The notes below the pieces were generated by a model. The model was not told where the DNA came from and ran no database searches. It saw only the letters and a list, made by a program, of their open reading frames with translations. Both the position numbers and the translations under genes were made by a program. DNA of 64,000 bases, taken from positions 248,001 through 312,000 of the forward strand of contig NZ_CYSD01000039.1 in assembly GCF_001458415.1 (NCBI RefSeq), read 5' to 3'. This document shows positions 41,513-50,610 of this stretch, in pieces (position 1 is the first letter of the stretch; every line of letters starts with the position of its first letter). This DNA is from Tritonibacter multivorans (lineage in GTDB: Bacteria; Pseudomonadota; Alphaproteobacteria; Rhodobacterales; Rhodobacteraceae).

Positions 41513-41918
41513 GGGTTTCTCCTAGTTCAAAGCGCGGCGACGCTGCGTCACGCAGGCTGTTGCGCGGAGCCTATCAGCGGTCTGAAACGGACGCCAGAGC
41601 ACAAGGCAAAGGGGTACAATTGGGAAAAAGAAGTTTCCCATTGGCGGCACAAACCCTGCGGCAAAACGACCGGATATCCGAAATTCCGCCACTTCTTTGG
41701 GGGCGCCATGCTTGTTGAAGACCTAGAAAGCTTCTAAATTGAGCGATACGCGAATTTGACCTGCGTCAAAGTTGCATCCCTTTTAGCCCTTTAGAAAGCG
41801 GTTCGTGGGATGTATCTATAATTCACTTCGCGCCGCAGACTGTCTGGGCGCGGAGGTGAGAGCAGGGACAGCCACGCGAGCCTCCGATCTTCTGGGGGAC
41901 GTAGCTATGGAGAGACCG
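41513..41918. promoter_or_regulatory. hemA promoter region with FnrL-like box
   Basis: The 400-nt gap before hemA holds TTGACCTGCGTCAA at 41756-41769, a perfect TTGAC-N4-GTCAA dyad of the FNR/FnrL type. A consensus TATAAT follows at 41817-41822. The box is centred about 62-67 nt upstream of the expected start, suitable for activation from upstream. A further inverted repeat TGGGAAA/TTTCCCA lies near 41629-41648. No gene is seen. Confidence 0.8.
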
Positions 41919-43142
41919 GTGGACTATAACGCGAAACTTGATGCAGCGATTGATGCCCTTCACGAAGAAGGCCGCTATCGCACCTTTATCGACATCGAAC
42001 GCAAACGCGGCCAGTTTCCCCATGCAACCTGGAACAAAGACGACGGTACCCAGGAAGAGATCACGGTCTGGTGCGGCAATGACTATCTGGGCATGGGCCA
42101 GCATCCGGTTGTCCTGAAAGCGATGCGCGACGCCGTGGACCGGGCCGGGGCCGGGTCGGGCGGCACCCGCAATATTTCTGGCACCACCGTCTATCACAAG
42201 CGTCTGGAAGCCGAACTTGCCGATCTCCACGGCAAGGATGCGGCGCTGGTGTTTACCTCGGCCTATGTGGCGAATGACGCGACGCTGTCGACCCTGCCGA
42301 AACTGTTTCCCGGTCTGATCATCTATTCTGATGCGCTGAACCACGCCTCCATGATCGAAGGTGTGCGCCGCAATGGCGGGGCCAAGCGGATCTTCCGGCA
42401 CAATGACGTCGAACACCTGCGCGAACTGCTGGCGGCGGATGATCCGGCCGCACCGAAACTGATCGCCTTTGAAAGCGTCTATTCGATGGACGGTGATTTC
42501 GGCCCGATCGAGGCGATCTGTGATCTGGCGGATGAATTCAATGCGCTGACCTATATTGATGAGGTTCACGCTGTGGGAATGTATGGCCCGCGCGGCGGTG
42601 GGGTCAGCGAACGCGACGGGCTGGCCCATCGCATTGACATTATCAATGGCACGCTGGGCAAGGCCTATGGCGTCATGGGCGGCTATATTGCAGCCTCGGC
42701 CAAGATGGTAGATGCGGTGCGCTCTTATGCGCCGGGCTTCATTTTCACCACCTCCATTGCGCCTGCCGTGGCAGCTGGGGCGGCGGCTTCGATTGCTTAC
42801 CTGAAAGAACACGGCGAGCTGCGCGAAAAACATCAGGAGCAGGCCCGCATTCTGAAGATGCGCCTGAAGGCCGCAGGTCTGCCGATCATCGATCATGGCA
42901 GCCACATTGTGCCGGTGATCGTTGGCAACCCGGTTCATACCAAAAAGCTCAGCGATATGCTGCTGTCGGACTATGGGATTTACGTCCAGCCGATCAATTA
43001 TCCCACGGTTCCACGCGGCACTGAACGGCTGCGGTTCACCCCGTCCCCTGTTCATGGGCCGAAGGAATTGGATCATTTGGTTAGGGCAATGGACACGCTC
43101 TGGTCTCATTGTGCGCTAAATCGCGCTGAGTTGGCCGGATAA
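41919..43142 (+). CDS. hemA: 5-aminolevulinate synthase
   Basis: 407-residue PLP enzyme joining glycine and succinyl-CoA, the first step of tetrapyrrole synthesis by the C4 route. Landmarks are [42 protein letters not shown] and the PLP lysine in [13 protein letters not shown]. The GTG at 41919 (VDYNAK) matches the usual MDYN start; ATG 41907, seven bases after GGGGGA, is an alternative four codons longer. Control by oxygen through the upstream FnrL box is likely. Confidence 0.95.
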   Translation: MDYNAKLDAAIDALHEEGRYRTFIDIERKRGQFPHATWNKDDGTQEEITVWCGNDYLGMGQHPVVLKAMRDAVDRAGAGSGGTRNISGTTVYHKRLEAELADLHGKDAALVFTSAYVANDATLSTLPKLFPGLIIYSDALNHASMIEGVRRNGGAKRIFRHNDVEHLRELLAADDPAAPKLIAFESVYSMDGDFGPIEAICDLADEFNALTYIDEVHAVGMYGPRGGGVSERDGLAHRIDIINGTLGKAYGVMGGYIAASAKMVDAVRSYAPGFIFTTSIAPAVAAGAAASIAYLKEHGELREKHQEQARILKMRLKAAGLPIIDHGSHIVPVIVGNPVHTKKLSDMLLSDYGIYVQPINYPTVPRGTERLRFTPSPVHGPKELDHLVRAMDTLWSHCALNRAELAG

Positions 43143-43201
43143 CACACTGAGAAGTTTTCTGTTAGCGGTTTTGTGTTATCGTTTCTGTAATGAACCTCCC
43201 A

Positions 43202-43221
43202 TACCGAATCGGGATTCGGTA
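43202..43221. repeat. Perfect inverted repeat before rodZ
   Basis: TACCGAATCGGGATTCGGTA, an 8-bp stem with a CGGG loop, 50 nt before the rodZ start. It could be a leader hairpin, an operator or the end of the hemA transcript; no T run follows. Confidence 0.6.
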
Positions 43222-43271
43222 CAGAGGGGGAACAATGTCTTACCAAGGCAGGAAACGATGGGACTGCAGGC

Positions 43272-44495
43272 ATGATCGGGCGCTTTTCATTGCGCAGAAA
43301 CGGCGGGAGTAATTCGTCGTCAGAGCCCAAGAGCTTTGACGATTTCGAATTGCGTCTTGGCGACGTCATGCGCGGTGAGCGGGCCACAATGGGCAAATCG
43401 CTGCTGGATGTGCAGCGCGAACTGCGGATCAAGGCCTCTTATATCGCTGCCATCGAAAACTGCGATCCCACTGTTTTTGACACGCCGGGCTTTATTGCTG
43501 GCTATGTACGCTCTTATGCGCGCTACCTTGGCATGGACGCCGAAGAATGCTTCCGCAACTTCTGCATCGAAAGCGGCTTTGAAGTCGCCCATGGCATGTC
43601 CGTCGAAGCTTCGGGCAAAAAGCCGCGCGCAGCAGCCTTGCCGGCGCAGGGCGGGCTGGGCAGCGAAGCCTTTGCAGGCACACCGTTCCTGCCAGCGGAT
43701 GAAGGCATTGTCACACGGATTGAACCGCGCGCTGTTGGCTCTTTGCTGGTGCTGCTCGCGGTGATCGGTGGTATTGGCTATGGCGGCTGGCAAGTGCTGC
43801 GTCAGGTGCAGCAGGTGACCTTTGCGCCGGTCGAACAAACGCCGGATGTGCTGGCGGATCTCGACCCGCTGGAAGGCGTGGTCGTGGCAGATGCTGCATC
43901 CGAAGATCCCGCGACCGAAGCTTTGAACCGTCTGTATCGCCCACAAGCCCTGGATGTGCCTGTGTTGGTGGCGCGGGATGCGCCGATCGCCACGCTTGAT
44001 CCGCGTGATTTTGGCAATTTCACCGGCTTTGAGCAGCTGAACCGTGAAACAGCGCCCAGTGTTTTGCTGGCCGAGGCGACGGTGACAGACCGCCCGGTCG
44101 TGCCAACGGCCGCAGCCACCGCAACACCGCAGGTGGTCGAAGCGCCAGCGCCGGGCGTTCAGATCCTGGCCGTGCGGCCATCATGGGTACAGGTCAAAAC
44201 CGCTGGCGGCACTGTTCTGTTTGAAACGATTATGGAGCCGGGCCAGACCTATGATGTGCCCGCCAGTGATGAACCGCATATCTTTGGCACCGGTGAAAGC
44301 AGCGGTATCTATTTCGCGGTCAATGGCGCCCATTACGGCCCCGTTGGCCCGCGCGGTCAGGTGACCAAACGTATTGATCTCGCGCCCGAGGCCCTGTCCG
44401 AACGTTTCCAGATCGCGGATCTTGAGGCGGAGGCAAATGAACCGCTGGCGACAATGGTTGCCCAGTTGCGCGCGCAGACCCCCGACAGCGAATAA
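43272..44495 (+). CDS. rodZ: RodZ-like helix-turn-helix membrane protein
   Basis: 407-residue bitopic protein. The cytoplasmic HTH_25 domain is at about 25-100 ([38 protein letters not shown]), a linker at about 105-150 and one TM helix at about 155-175. A periplasmic proline/alanine-rich region ends in a DUF4115 beta domain (about 295-365). RodZ links MreB to the elongation machinery. Homologues are commonly placed just before ispG, as here. Confidence 0.87.
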   Translation: MIGRFSLRRNGGSNSSSEPKSFDDFELRLGDVMRGERATMGKSLLDVQRELRIKASYIAAIENCDPTVFDTPGFIAGYVRSYARYLGMDAEECFRNFCIESGFEVAHGMSVEASGKKPRAAALPAQGGLGSEAFAGTPFLPADEGIVTRIEPRAVGSLLVLLAVIGGIGYGGWQVLRQVQQVTFAPVEQTPDVLADLDPLEGVVVADAASEDPATEALNRLYRPQALDVPVLVARDAPIATLDPRDFGNFTGFEQLNRETAPSVLLAEATVTDRPVVPTAAATATPQVVEAPAPGVQILAVRPSWVQVKTAGGTVLFETIMEPGQTYDVPASDEPHIFGTGESSGIYFAVNGAHYGPVGPRGQVTKRIDLAPEALSERFQIADLEAEANEPLATMVAQLRAQTPDSE

Positions 44496-44604
44496 CCGCC
44501 CCCTCTCAGCCTATCCCTTCGCGGGATCCCTGTTGCAGCAAGGGGCATCCAGCCCTATGTATCGGCAAGACCGTTACCGATGGGCTGCAAGAGCAGGAAT
44601 ACGC

Positions 44605-45729
44605 ATGTCGATGAATCACATCCGCCCCTGGCGCAATATTGAACGCCGCAAAAGCCGTCAGATCCATGTCGGTAATGTGCCCGTCGGCGGCGACGCACCG
44701 ATTGCGGTGCAGACCATGACCAACACGCTGACCACGGATGCCAAGGCAACGATCGAACAGGTTCTTGCCGCAGCCGAAGCGGGCGCAGATATTGTGCGCG
44801 TGTCGGTCCCGGATGAGGCCAGTGCAAAGGCGCTGAAAGAGATTGTTCGCGAAAGCCCGGTGCCAATCGTGGCGGACATTCATTTCCACTACAAACGCGG
44901 GATTGAAGCCGCCGAGGCAGGGGCCGCCTGCCTGCGCATCAACCCGGGTAACATTGGCGATGAAAAACGCGTGGCCGAAGTGATCCGTGCCGCGCGCGAT
45001 CACAATTGCTCGATCCGCATTGGCGTGAACGCAGGGTCGCTCGAAAAGCACCTTTTGGACAAATACGGCGAACCCTGTCCCGATGCGATGCTTGAATCGG
45101 GGCTGGATCACATCAAAATCCTGCAAGATCACGACTTCCACGAGTTCAAAATCTCGGTCAAAGCCTCCGACGTGTTTATGTCTGCCGCAGCCTATCAGAT
45201 GCTGGCAGAGGCCACGGACGCGCCGATCCACCTTGGCATTACCGAAGCAGGCGGGCTGATGTCGGGCACCATTAAATCGGCAATTGGCCTGGGCCAGCTG
45301 TTGTGGATGGGCATTGGCGACACCCTGCGGGTGAGCCTCTCGGCTGACCCGGTGGAAGAGGTCAAGGTCGGCTACGAGATCCTGAAATCGCTTGGCCTGC
45401 GTCACCGCGGCGTGAACATCATCTCGTGCCCGTCCTGTGCGCGCCAGGGGTTTGATGTGATCAAAACCGTGGAAACGCTCGAAGACCGCCTGGCCCATAT
45501 CAAAACGCCCATGAGCCTCAGCATTATTGGCTGCGTGGTGAATGGCCCGGGCGAGGCGCTGATGACGGACGTGGGCTTTACGGGCGGCGGCGCGGGCAGC
45601 GGCATGGTCTATCTGGCGGGCAAAGCCAGCCACAAAATGTCCAACGATCAGATGGTCGACCACATCGTCGAAGAGGTCGAGAAAAAGGCCGCCGAACTTG
45701 ACGCTGCCGCGGCGGAAGCCGCCGAATAA
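44605..45729 (+). CDS. ispG: 4-hydroxy-3-methylbut-2-en-1-yl diphosphate synthase
   Basis: 374-residue [4Fe-4S] enzyme of the MEP isoprenoid pathway. The TIM-barrel part includes [18 protein letters not shown] and [13 protein letters not shown]. Cluster ligands lie in [13 protein letters not shown] and [15 protein letters not shown] 44605 is six bases after AGGA; the long upstream frame overlaps rodZ. The C-terminal tail is rich in Ala and Glu. The repeat copy D follows 12 nt after the stop. Confidence 0.96.
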   Translation: MSMNHIRPWRNIERRKSRQIHVGNVPVGGDAPIAVQTMTNTLTTDAKATIEQVLAAAEAGADIVRVSVPDEASAKALKEIVRESPVPIVADIHFHYKRGIEAAEAGAACLRINPGNIGDEKRVAEVIRAARDHNCSIRIGVNAGSLEKHLLDKYGEPCPDAMLESGLDHIKILQDHDFHEFKISVKASDVFMSAAAYQMLAEATDAPIHLGITEAGGLMSGTIKSAIGLGQLLWMGIGDTLRVSLSADPVEEVKVGYEILKSLGLRHRGVNIISCPSCARQGFDVIKTVETLEDRLAHIKTPMSLSIIGCVVNGPGEALMTDVGFTGGGAGSGMVYLAGKASHKMSNDQMVDHIVEEVEKKAAELDAAAAEAAE

Positions 45730-45741
45730 CCGGCTGCGTCA

Positions 45742-45789
45742 CTTCTTTTGGCCCAAAATACTCCGGGGGTGTGGGGGCAGCGCCCCCAC
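45742..45789. repeat. Intergenic repeat family, copy D (minus orientation)
   Basis: Reverse complement of the short form: GTGGGGGCGCTGCCCCCAC hairpin, then CCCCCGGAGTATTTTGGGCC and AAAAGAAG. It lies between the convergent ispG and DsbA-like genes. Confidence 0.85.
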
Positions 45790-45798
45790 GGTGGCCAA

Positions 45799-46563
45799 TC
45801 AACCGCGTGCGTCGCGGATCTCCTTGACCATGTCCAGCATCGCATCCGCAGGCAGATAGCCGCGCAGAAGTTCGGTATCGACCACAAAGCTCGGCGTGCC
45901 CGAGATAGACAGCTGCTGTGCGAGCGCGCGGGTGCGGGTGATGGCCTCTGTGACTTCCGGCGCATTCATGCCCGCAAGAATGGCGTCCCCATCCAGATCC
46001 AACCCTTTGGCAAGACGGCGCAGGGCCACATCTGTGGGTTCACCTGAAAAGGCCAGCAGCGCATCGTGCACCGCTTTATAGGCCGCGTCGCCAGCAATGT
46101 TTTTCGTCGCAATGGCAAACCGCGACGCGGTCATGGAGGCTTCGCCCAAAATCGGGAATTCTTTCACCACAAGGCGGATATTGCCGTCTTTTTCCAATAG
46201 TTTAGCGATCTCTGGCACGGCGCGCCGACAATAGCCGCAGCGGTAGTCCATGAACTCGACCACAGTGATGTCGCCCTCGGGGTTGCCACCAACCCAAGAA
46301 TAGCCGTCGTTTTGCAGCTCGGCCAAATAGGTTTCGACCAGCGCGTCATCACGGGCGGCCTCGGCTGCGGCCTGACGCTGTTCCAGAACGGCGACGGCTT
46401 CCATGATCACTTCGGGGTTTTCCAGCAGATAGCTGCGCACGGCCTGACCAAAGGCATCGCGCTCGGCGCTGTTCATGCTGTCGATATCAAACGCGGCCAG
46501 TGGGGTGGCCAGCAGGCTCAGTCCGACGGTGGCCGAGGCGGTAAAGCGGGTCAGGGCGTTCAT
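45799..46563 (-). CDS. DsbA-family periplasmic thiol oxidoreductase
   Basis: 254-residue thioredoxin-fold protein. A signal peptide covers residues 1 to about 24 (cleavage after LAAF or PLAA). A helical N-terminal segment precedes the active site CGYC (FMDYRCGYCRRAVPE, about 106-120), and the cis-proline loop is SGTPSFVV. It probably forms or shuffles disulfides in exported proteins (Com1/BdbD-like). Its first bases overlap the end of the M48 protease gene upstream by 4 nt, so the two are one operon. Confidence 0.92.
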   Translation of the reverse strand: MNALTRFTASATVGLSLLATPLAAFDIDSMNSAERDAFGQAVRSYLLENPEVIMEAVAVLEQRQAAAEAARDDALVETYLAELQNDGYSWVGGNPEGDITVVEFMDYRCGYCRRAVPEIAKLLEKDGNIRLVVKEFPILGEASMTASRFAIATKNIAGDAAYKAVHDALLAFSGEPTDVALRRLAKGLDLDGDAILAGMNAPEVTEAITRTRALAQQLSISGTPSFVVDTELLRGYLPADAMLDMVKEIRDARG

Positions 46564-47888
46564 TTCTTTTTCCTTTTCTCAGAGCGCTCATAGGCCAGGA
46601 ACACGTCCTGCGCCCGTCGCCAAGGGGGGGAGCCCTCGGGCAACAGTCCGAGAGCACGTTTTGCATGGGTGCCTGCGTCGTTCAAACGACCGCGGAGGGC
46701 ATAGCGTTCTGCAGTGACCACAGAAGCCATTCCGTTTTGTCCGGTTTGGGCATAGGCTAGCGACATATCTCGCAGCAAGCGATGATTGCGGAAATCGCGA
46801 AGACGGGCGCGTTCCAAAGTTGCCAATGCGGTCTTTGGGTTTCCGGCTGACAATTGTGTGCGACCCAAACCCGCAAGGATAAGTGCGTCCTTGGGCGCTA
46901 GCTTTGCGGCGCGGGCATAGGCGGCATTGGCCTCTTCCCAGCGACGGTTTTCATACAGGATCTGCCCTTCAAGTTCGGCGTAGAAGGGGTCATTGGGGCG
47001 CAGCCTGCGCAGGTCACGCATTTGTTTCAGGGCCGCATTCAGCTTGTTGTTGCGAAAATCAGCAATGGCGCCGCGCATCAGTTTGACGTCCGCATAGGTT
47101 TCGCTGCGCAGGCGGCGTTTGGTCCATTTTGGCGCGCGTTTGAAAGCCGAGAGCTTGCCCTGGACCCGTGCCAGCCAATAGGCCGCATCCGGGTCTTTGC
47201 CGGGATCCTCGGGCAGGGTGGCGACAACGGCTTCGGCGGCGCGAATACGGTCGCGGGTCAGCGGGTGGGACCGCATATAAGGGTCCTGATTGCGGCGCGA
47301 CAGCACCTCTTGGCCGGCAAACAGCCCATGCAGTTCGATCATGCCGCGCGGATTAATGCCTGCGCGTCGCAGATACGTAATGGCGGAGCGGTCGGCAGAG
47401 GCTTCCTCGGCACGCGTATGGCTCAGGAAACTCCGAAGGGCGCTGGATTGCGTGCCAGCGGCCACGCCGATCGCGGCCTCGCCTCCGCCCAGTGCGCCCG
47501 CCAGAACCGCCAGTGCCGTCCCAAGCCCGGCAGCGGTGCCCGCATTGCGGATGTTTTGCCCGCGTCTGCCGATATGGCCGTTGGCAATATGGGCGGCCTC
47601 ATGTGCGATGACGGCCTGCAGCATTTCAGGCTTTGTGGTGCGCAGGATCAGCCCGTAGTTCAGAAAGATCGCCGTATGGTCGATGACAAAGGCGTTGAGG
47701 CTGGCGCTGTCGACCACCAAAAGACGGGTGCTGCTGGGGTTCAGGCCCGCCGCCCGCAGCACAGGCGACGCCAATTCGCGCAGCCCGTGTTCAATATCTG
47801 CGTCACGCAGCAGCGAAACCCCCTGCGCCCGCGCAGGCGCGACCAGCATGTTCAGACCCAGCACAAACGCCAATAGGGCGCTTATCAT
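46560..47888 (-). CDS. M48 family zinc metalloprotease with TPR-like repeats (BepA-like)
   Basis: 442-residue exported protease. The signal peptide at about 1-20 (LLAFVLGLNMLVAPARA) directs export. The zinc motif HEAAH lies in VIAHEAAHIANGHIG, and the third ligand region is RAEEASADRSAI. The C-terminal half (about 265-440) has TPR-like helical pairs. BepA-type proteins degrade or assemble outer-membrane proteins. Start: ATG 47888, where the signal peptide begins; ATG 47987 upstream would hide the signal. It is cotranscribed with the DsbA-like gene. Confidence 0.88.
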   Translation of the reverse strand: MISALLAFVLGLNMLVAPARAQGVSLLRDADIEHGLRELASPVLRAAGLNPSSTRLLVVDSASLNAFVIDHTAIFLNYGLILRTTKPEMLQAVIAHEAAHIANGHIGRRGQNIRNAGTAAGLGTALAVLAGALGGGEAAIGVAAGTQSSALRSFLSHTRAEEASADRSAITYLRRAGINPRGMIELHGLFAGQEVLSRRNQDPYMRSHPLTRDRIRAAEAVVATLPEDPGKDPDAAYWLARVQGKLSAFKRAPKWTKRRLRSETYADVKLMRGAIADFRNNKLNAALKQMRDLRRLRPNDPFYAELEGQILYENRRWEEANAAYARAAKLAPKDALILAGLGRTQLSAGNPKTALATLERARLRDFRNHRLLRDMSLAYAQTGQNGMASVVTAERYALRGRLNDAGTHAKRALGLLPEGSPPWRRAQDVFLAYERSEKRKKK

Positions 47889-48009
47889 ACGGATCACGAA
47901 CAATCGGTCCGACAGCGAACGGGCCGAAAGCCGCAGAAACGCACGGCGCGGGATTGACGGGACGGGGATTAACCGGTCAAAGATCATGGCCGCACCATGG
48001 GAGATCAGA

Positions 48010-49155
48010 ATGCGAAACTCAACCCGTTCCAACGTCGATCCCTTCATTGTGATGGATGTGATGGAGGCCGCCCGCAAAGCCGAGGAAAAAGGCCGCCATA
48101 TCATCCACATGGAGGTGGGGCAGCCCGCGACAGGGGCGCCGGAACGTGCCCGCCGCGCCTTGGCCGACGCGCTGGACAAAGGCGCGATGGGCTACACGGT
48201 TGCACTTGGTCTGCCAGAGCTGCGGGCGCGGATCGCGCAGATGTATGGGGAATGGTACAATGTGGACCTGAACCCTGACCGCGTGGTGATCACGCCGGGG
48301 TCTTCGGGCGCGTTTATTCTCAGCTTTACCGCGCTGTTTGACAGCGGTGATCGCGTCGGGATTGGCGCACCGGGCTATCCCAGCTATCGCCAGATCCTGA
48401 GCGCATTGGGCATGCAGCCTGTGGACATCCAGACAGCGCCGGAAAACCGGCTCCAGCCGGTGGCGGCGGATCTGGTGGGGCAGGACCTGCGCGGGCTTTT
48501 GGTCGCAAGCCCCGCAAACCCCACCGGCACGATGTTGTCCAAACCCGCATTGACCGAGCTGATGGGTGCAGCTGCCGAGGCCGGGGCGTCGTTTATTTCG
48601 GACGAGATCTATCATGGCATTGAGTACGAGGCGAAGGCGGTCACCGCGCTTGAAGTCTCAGATGACGCCTATGTGATCAATTCCTTCTCCAAATATTTCT
48701 CCATGACCGGCTGGCGCGTGGGCTGGATGGTGGTGCCCGAAGATCATGTGCGTGTGGTCGAACGCATTGCGCAGAACATGTTCATTTGCGCCCCCCACGC
48801 GAGCCAGGTTGCGGCGTTGGCGGCAATGGATTGCGAAGACGAGCTGCAGGACAATCTGGCCGTCTATGCCAAGAACCGTCAGCTGATGCTCGACGGGTTG
48901 CCCCAGGCGGGGTTTGACAAAATCGCACCGCCAGATGGGGCGTTTTATGTCTATGCGGATGTCTCGGACATCACGCAGGACAGTCGCGCGCTGGCGGCGG
49001 AGATTCTGGAAAAGGTTGGTGTTGCCGTCACGCCGGGCCTGGATTTTGACCCCGTGCGCGGGGCGACGACGCTGCGGTTTTCTTATGCGCGCTCAACGGC
49101 GGATATTGAGGAAGGGCTGCTACGGCTCAAGACCTTCATGGAGGGGCGGCTATGA
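48010..49155 (+). CDS. Class I/II PLP-dependent aminotransferase
   Basis: 381-residue fold-type I aminotransferase. The PLP lysine is in NSFSKYFSMTGWRVGW, the cofactor-binding Asn in SPANPTGTM, and the Asp/Tyr in SDEIYHGIEYE. GGGAG precedes ATG 48010. It probably acts on aspartate or another common amino acid; the substrate is not fixed by sequence. Its end overlaps amiC by 4 nt, and it is divergent from the M48 gene with 121 nt between starts. Confidence 0.9.
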   Translation: MRNSTRSNVDPFIVMDVMEAARKAEEKGRHIIHMEVGQPATGAPERARRALADALDKGAMGYTVALGLPELRARIAQMYGEWYNVDLNPDRVVITPGSSGAFILSFTALFDSGDRVGIGAPGYPSYRQILSALGMQPVDIQTAPENRLQPVAADLVGQDLRGLLVASPANPTGTMLSKPALTELMGAAAEAGASFISDEIYHGIEYEAKAVTALEVSDDAYVINSFSKYFSMTGWRVGWMVVPEDHVRVVERIAQNMFICAPHASQVAALAAMDCEDELQDNLAVYAKNRQLMLDGLPQAGFDKIAPPDGAFYVYADVSDITQDSRALAAEILEKVGVAVTPGLDFDPVRGATTLRFSYARSTADIEEGLLRLKTFMEGRL

Positions 49156-50378
49156 TCCGGGCGGTCCTTCTGGCGCTGATGCTTTTGTTTCCAGCTGCGG
49201 TGGTGGCCCAAGGGTTTTCCGCGCTGGCGCGGGTTATGCCGGAAAACAGCAGCTTGCGGGACAAAGGGCGCGATGTTCACCTGCAGCTGGGGCTGAGCCA
49301 GGGCGTGCCGTTTCGCGTTTTTACCCTAGATGCGCCCGCGCGTCTGGTGCTGGACTTCCAGGAAGTGGACTGGAGCGCGCTTGCGGTGGGGACTTTTGGC
49401 GACAGTGCACAGGTCGCGGCCCTGCGGTATGGCGGGTATGTTCCGGGCTGGTCGCGGATGGTGCTGGAACTGGCGGGGCCAATGGAGGTTTCGCAGGTGG
49501 CCATGACGGTCGATGACGAAACAGTCGAGGCCGAGCTGAAGGTGAAGCTATCGCCCACCGACGCACAGACGTTTGCCAAAGCCGCGGGCGCACCACAGGA
49601 TCCCCGTTGGGACCTGCCAGAGCCAGAGCCGATTGCGCTGGCCCCGGAGCAGCGGCGCAACGGTCCGCTGGTTGTGATGCTGGACCCGGGCCATGGTGGT
49701 TTGGATCCGGGCGCAGAGACCGAATACAACGGCCAGTATCAGAACGAAAAATCTCTGATGCTGCGCTTCGCCTATGAACTGGGCGAGATCCTGATGCGCT
49801 CGGGCGAGTTTGAGGTGATCCTGACGCGAGAGGGCGATTACTTTGTCTCACTCGAACGGCGCATTGCCATGGCCCATCAGGTGGAGGCCGATTTGTTTGT
49901 GTCGCTGCATGCGGACGCGCTGGCCGAAGGGTTGGCACATGGGGCAAGCATCTATGTGCTGTCCGAAGAGGCCTCGGATGTGGCCTCTGCCAAACTGGCC
50001 GAACGCCATGACCGCGCCCAGCTTCTCAGCGGCACAGATCTGAGCGGCACCGACGATGCGGTGACCGATATTATGCTGGATCTGGCCCGTCAGGAAACCC
50101 AGCCGCGCAGCGAAGCCCTTGCGGCTTCGGTGGTGCGGGGACTGCAAAGCGAAGCGGTCAAAATGTACCGCCGCCCGCTGCAGTCGGCTGGGTTTTCGGT
50201 GCTGAAATCGGCCGATATCCCGTCAATTCTGGTGGAGGTTGGCTATCTGTCCAGTCCCAAGGACGCGGCCAATATCACCAATCCCGACTGGCGCAAGAAG
50301 GCGGCGCGCGGGATCATGAACGGCATCCGTGCCTGGCGCAATCAGGACGAGGCGCAGCGCGCATTGGTGCGCCAGTAA
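49152..50378 (+). CDS. amiC: N-acetylmuramoyl-L-alanine amidase
   Basis: 408-residue exported peptidoglycan amidase. The signal peptide is at 1-19 (LLALMLLFPAAVVAQ), an AMIN domain at about 28-130 targets it to the wall, and the Amidase_3 catalytic domain spans about 172-398. Zinc ligands are in MLDPGHGGLDPGA and VSLHADA, and the catalytic Glu in ILVEVGYLSSPKD. It cuts the stem peptide from MurNAc for cell separation. It is followed by a PBP1A gene, giving a wall-synthesis pair. Confidence 0.94.
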   Translation: MIRAVLLALMLLFPAAVVAQGFSALARVMPENSSLRDKGRDVHLQLGLSQGVPFRVFTLDAPARLVLDFQEVDWSALAVGTFGDSAQVAALRYGGYVPGWSRMVLELAGPMEVSQVAMTVDDETVEAELKVKLSPTDAQTFAKAAGAPQDPRWDLPEPEPIALAPEQRRNGPLVVMLDPGHGGLDPGAETEYNGQYQNEKSLMLRFAYELGEILMRSGEFEVILTREGDYFVSLERRIAMAHQVEADLFVSLHADALAEGLAHGASIYVLSEEASDVASAKLAERHDRAQLLSGTDLSGTDDAVTDIMLDLARQETQPRSEALAASVVRGLQSEAVKMYRRPLQSAGFSVLKSADIPSILVEVGYLSSPKDAANITNPDWRKKAARGIMNGIRAWRNQDEAQRALVRQ

Positions 50379-50610
50379 GTCCGGCAACTCAGCCCGGCAA
50401 CAAAATGCTGCGGGCGGGGGCTTTGGCCCGTCGCCCGTTTCGCATCCGTCTAATTGATGGTAGAATGGGCGTGAAATTCCCCCCATTGCGCATCCGGCGC
50501 GGATCTGGTTCTTGACCTCTTGGGCCCATATCTGTTGGCGGAGGCCCATATCTTTGACCCCAGCCCCGGAGCAGCCTATACAGGCCGCATTCCGCGAAAG
50601 AGGCCCAAAC

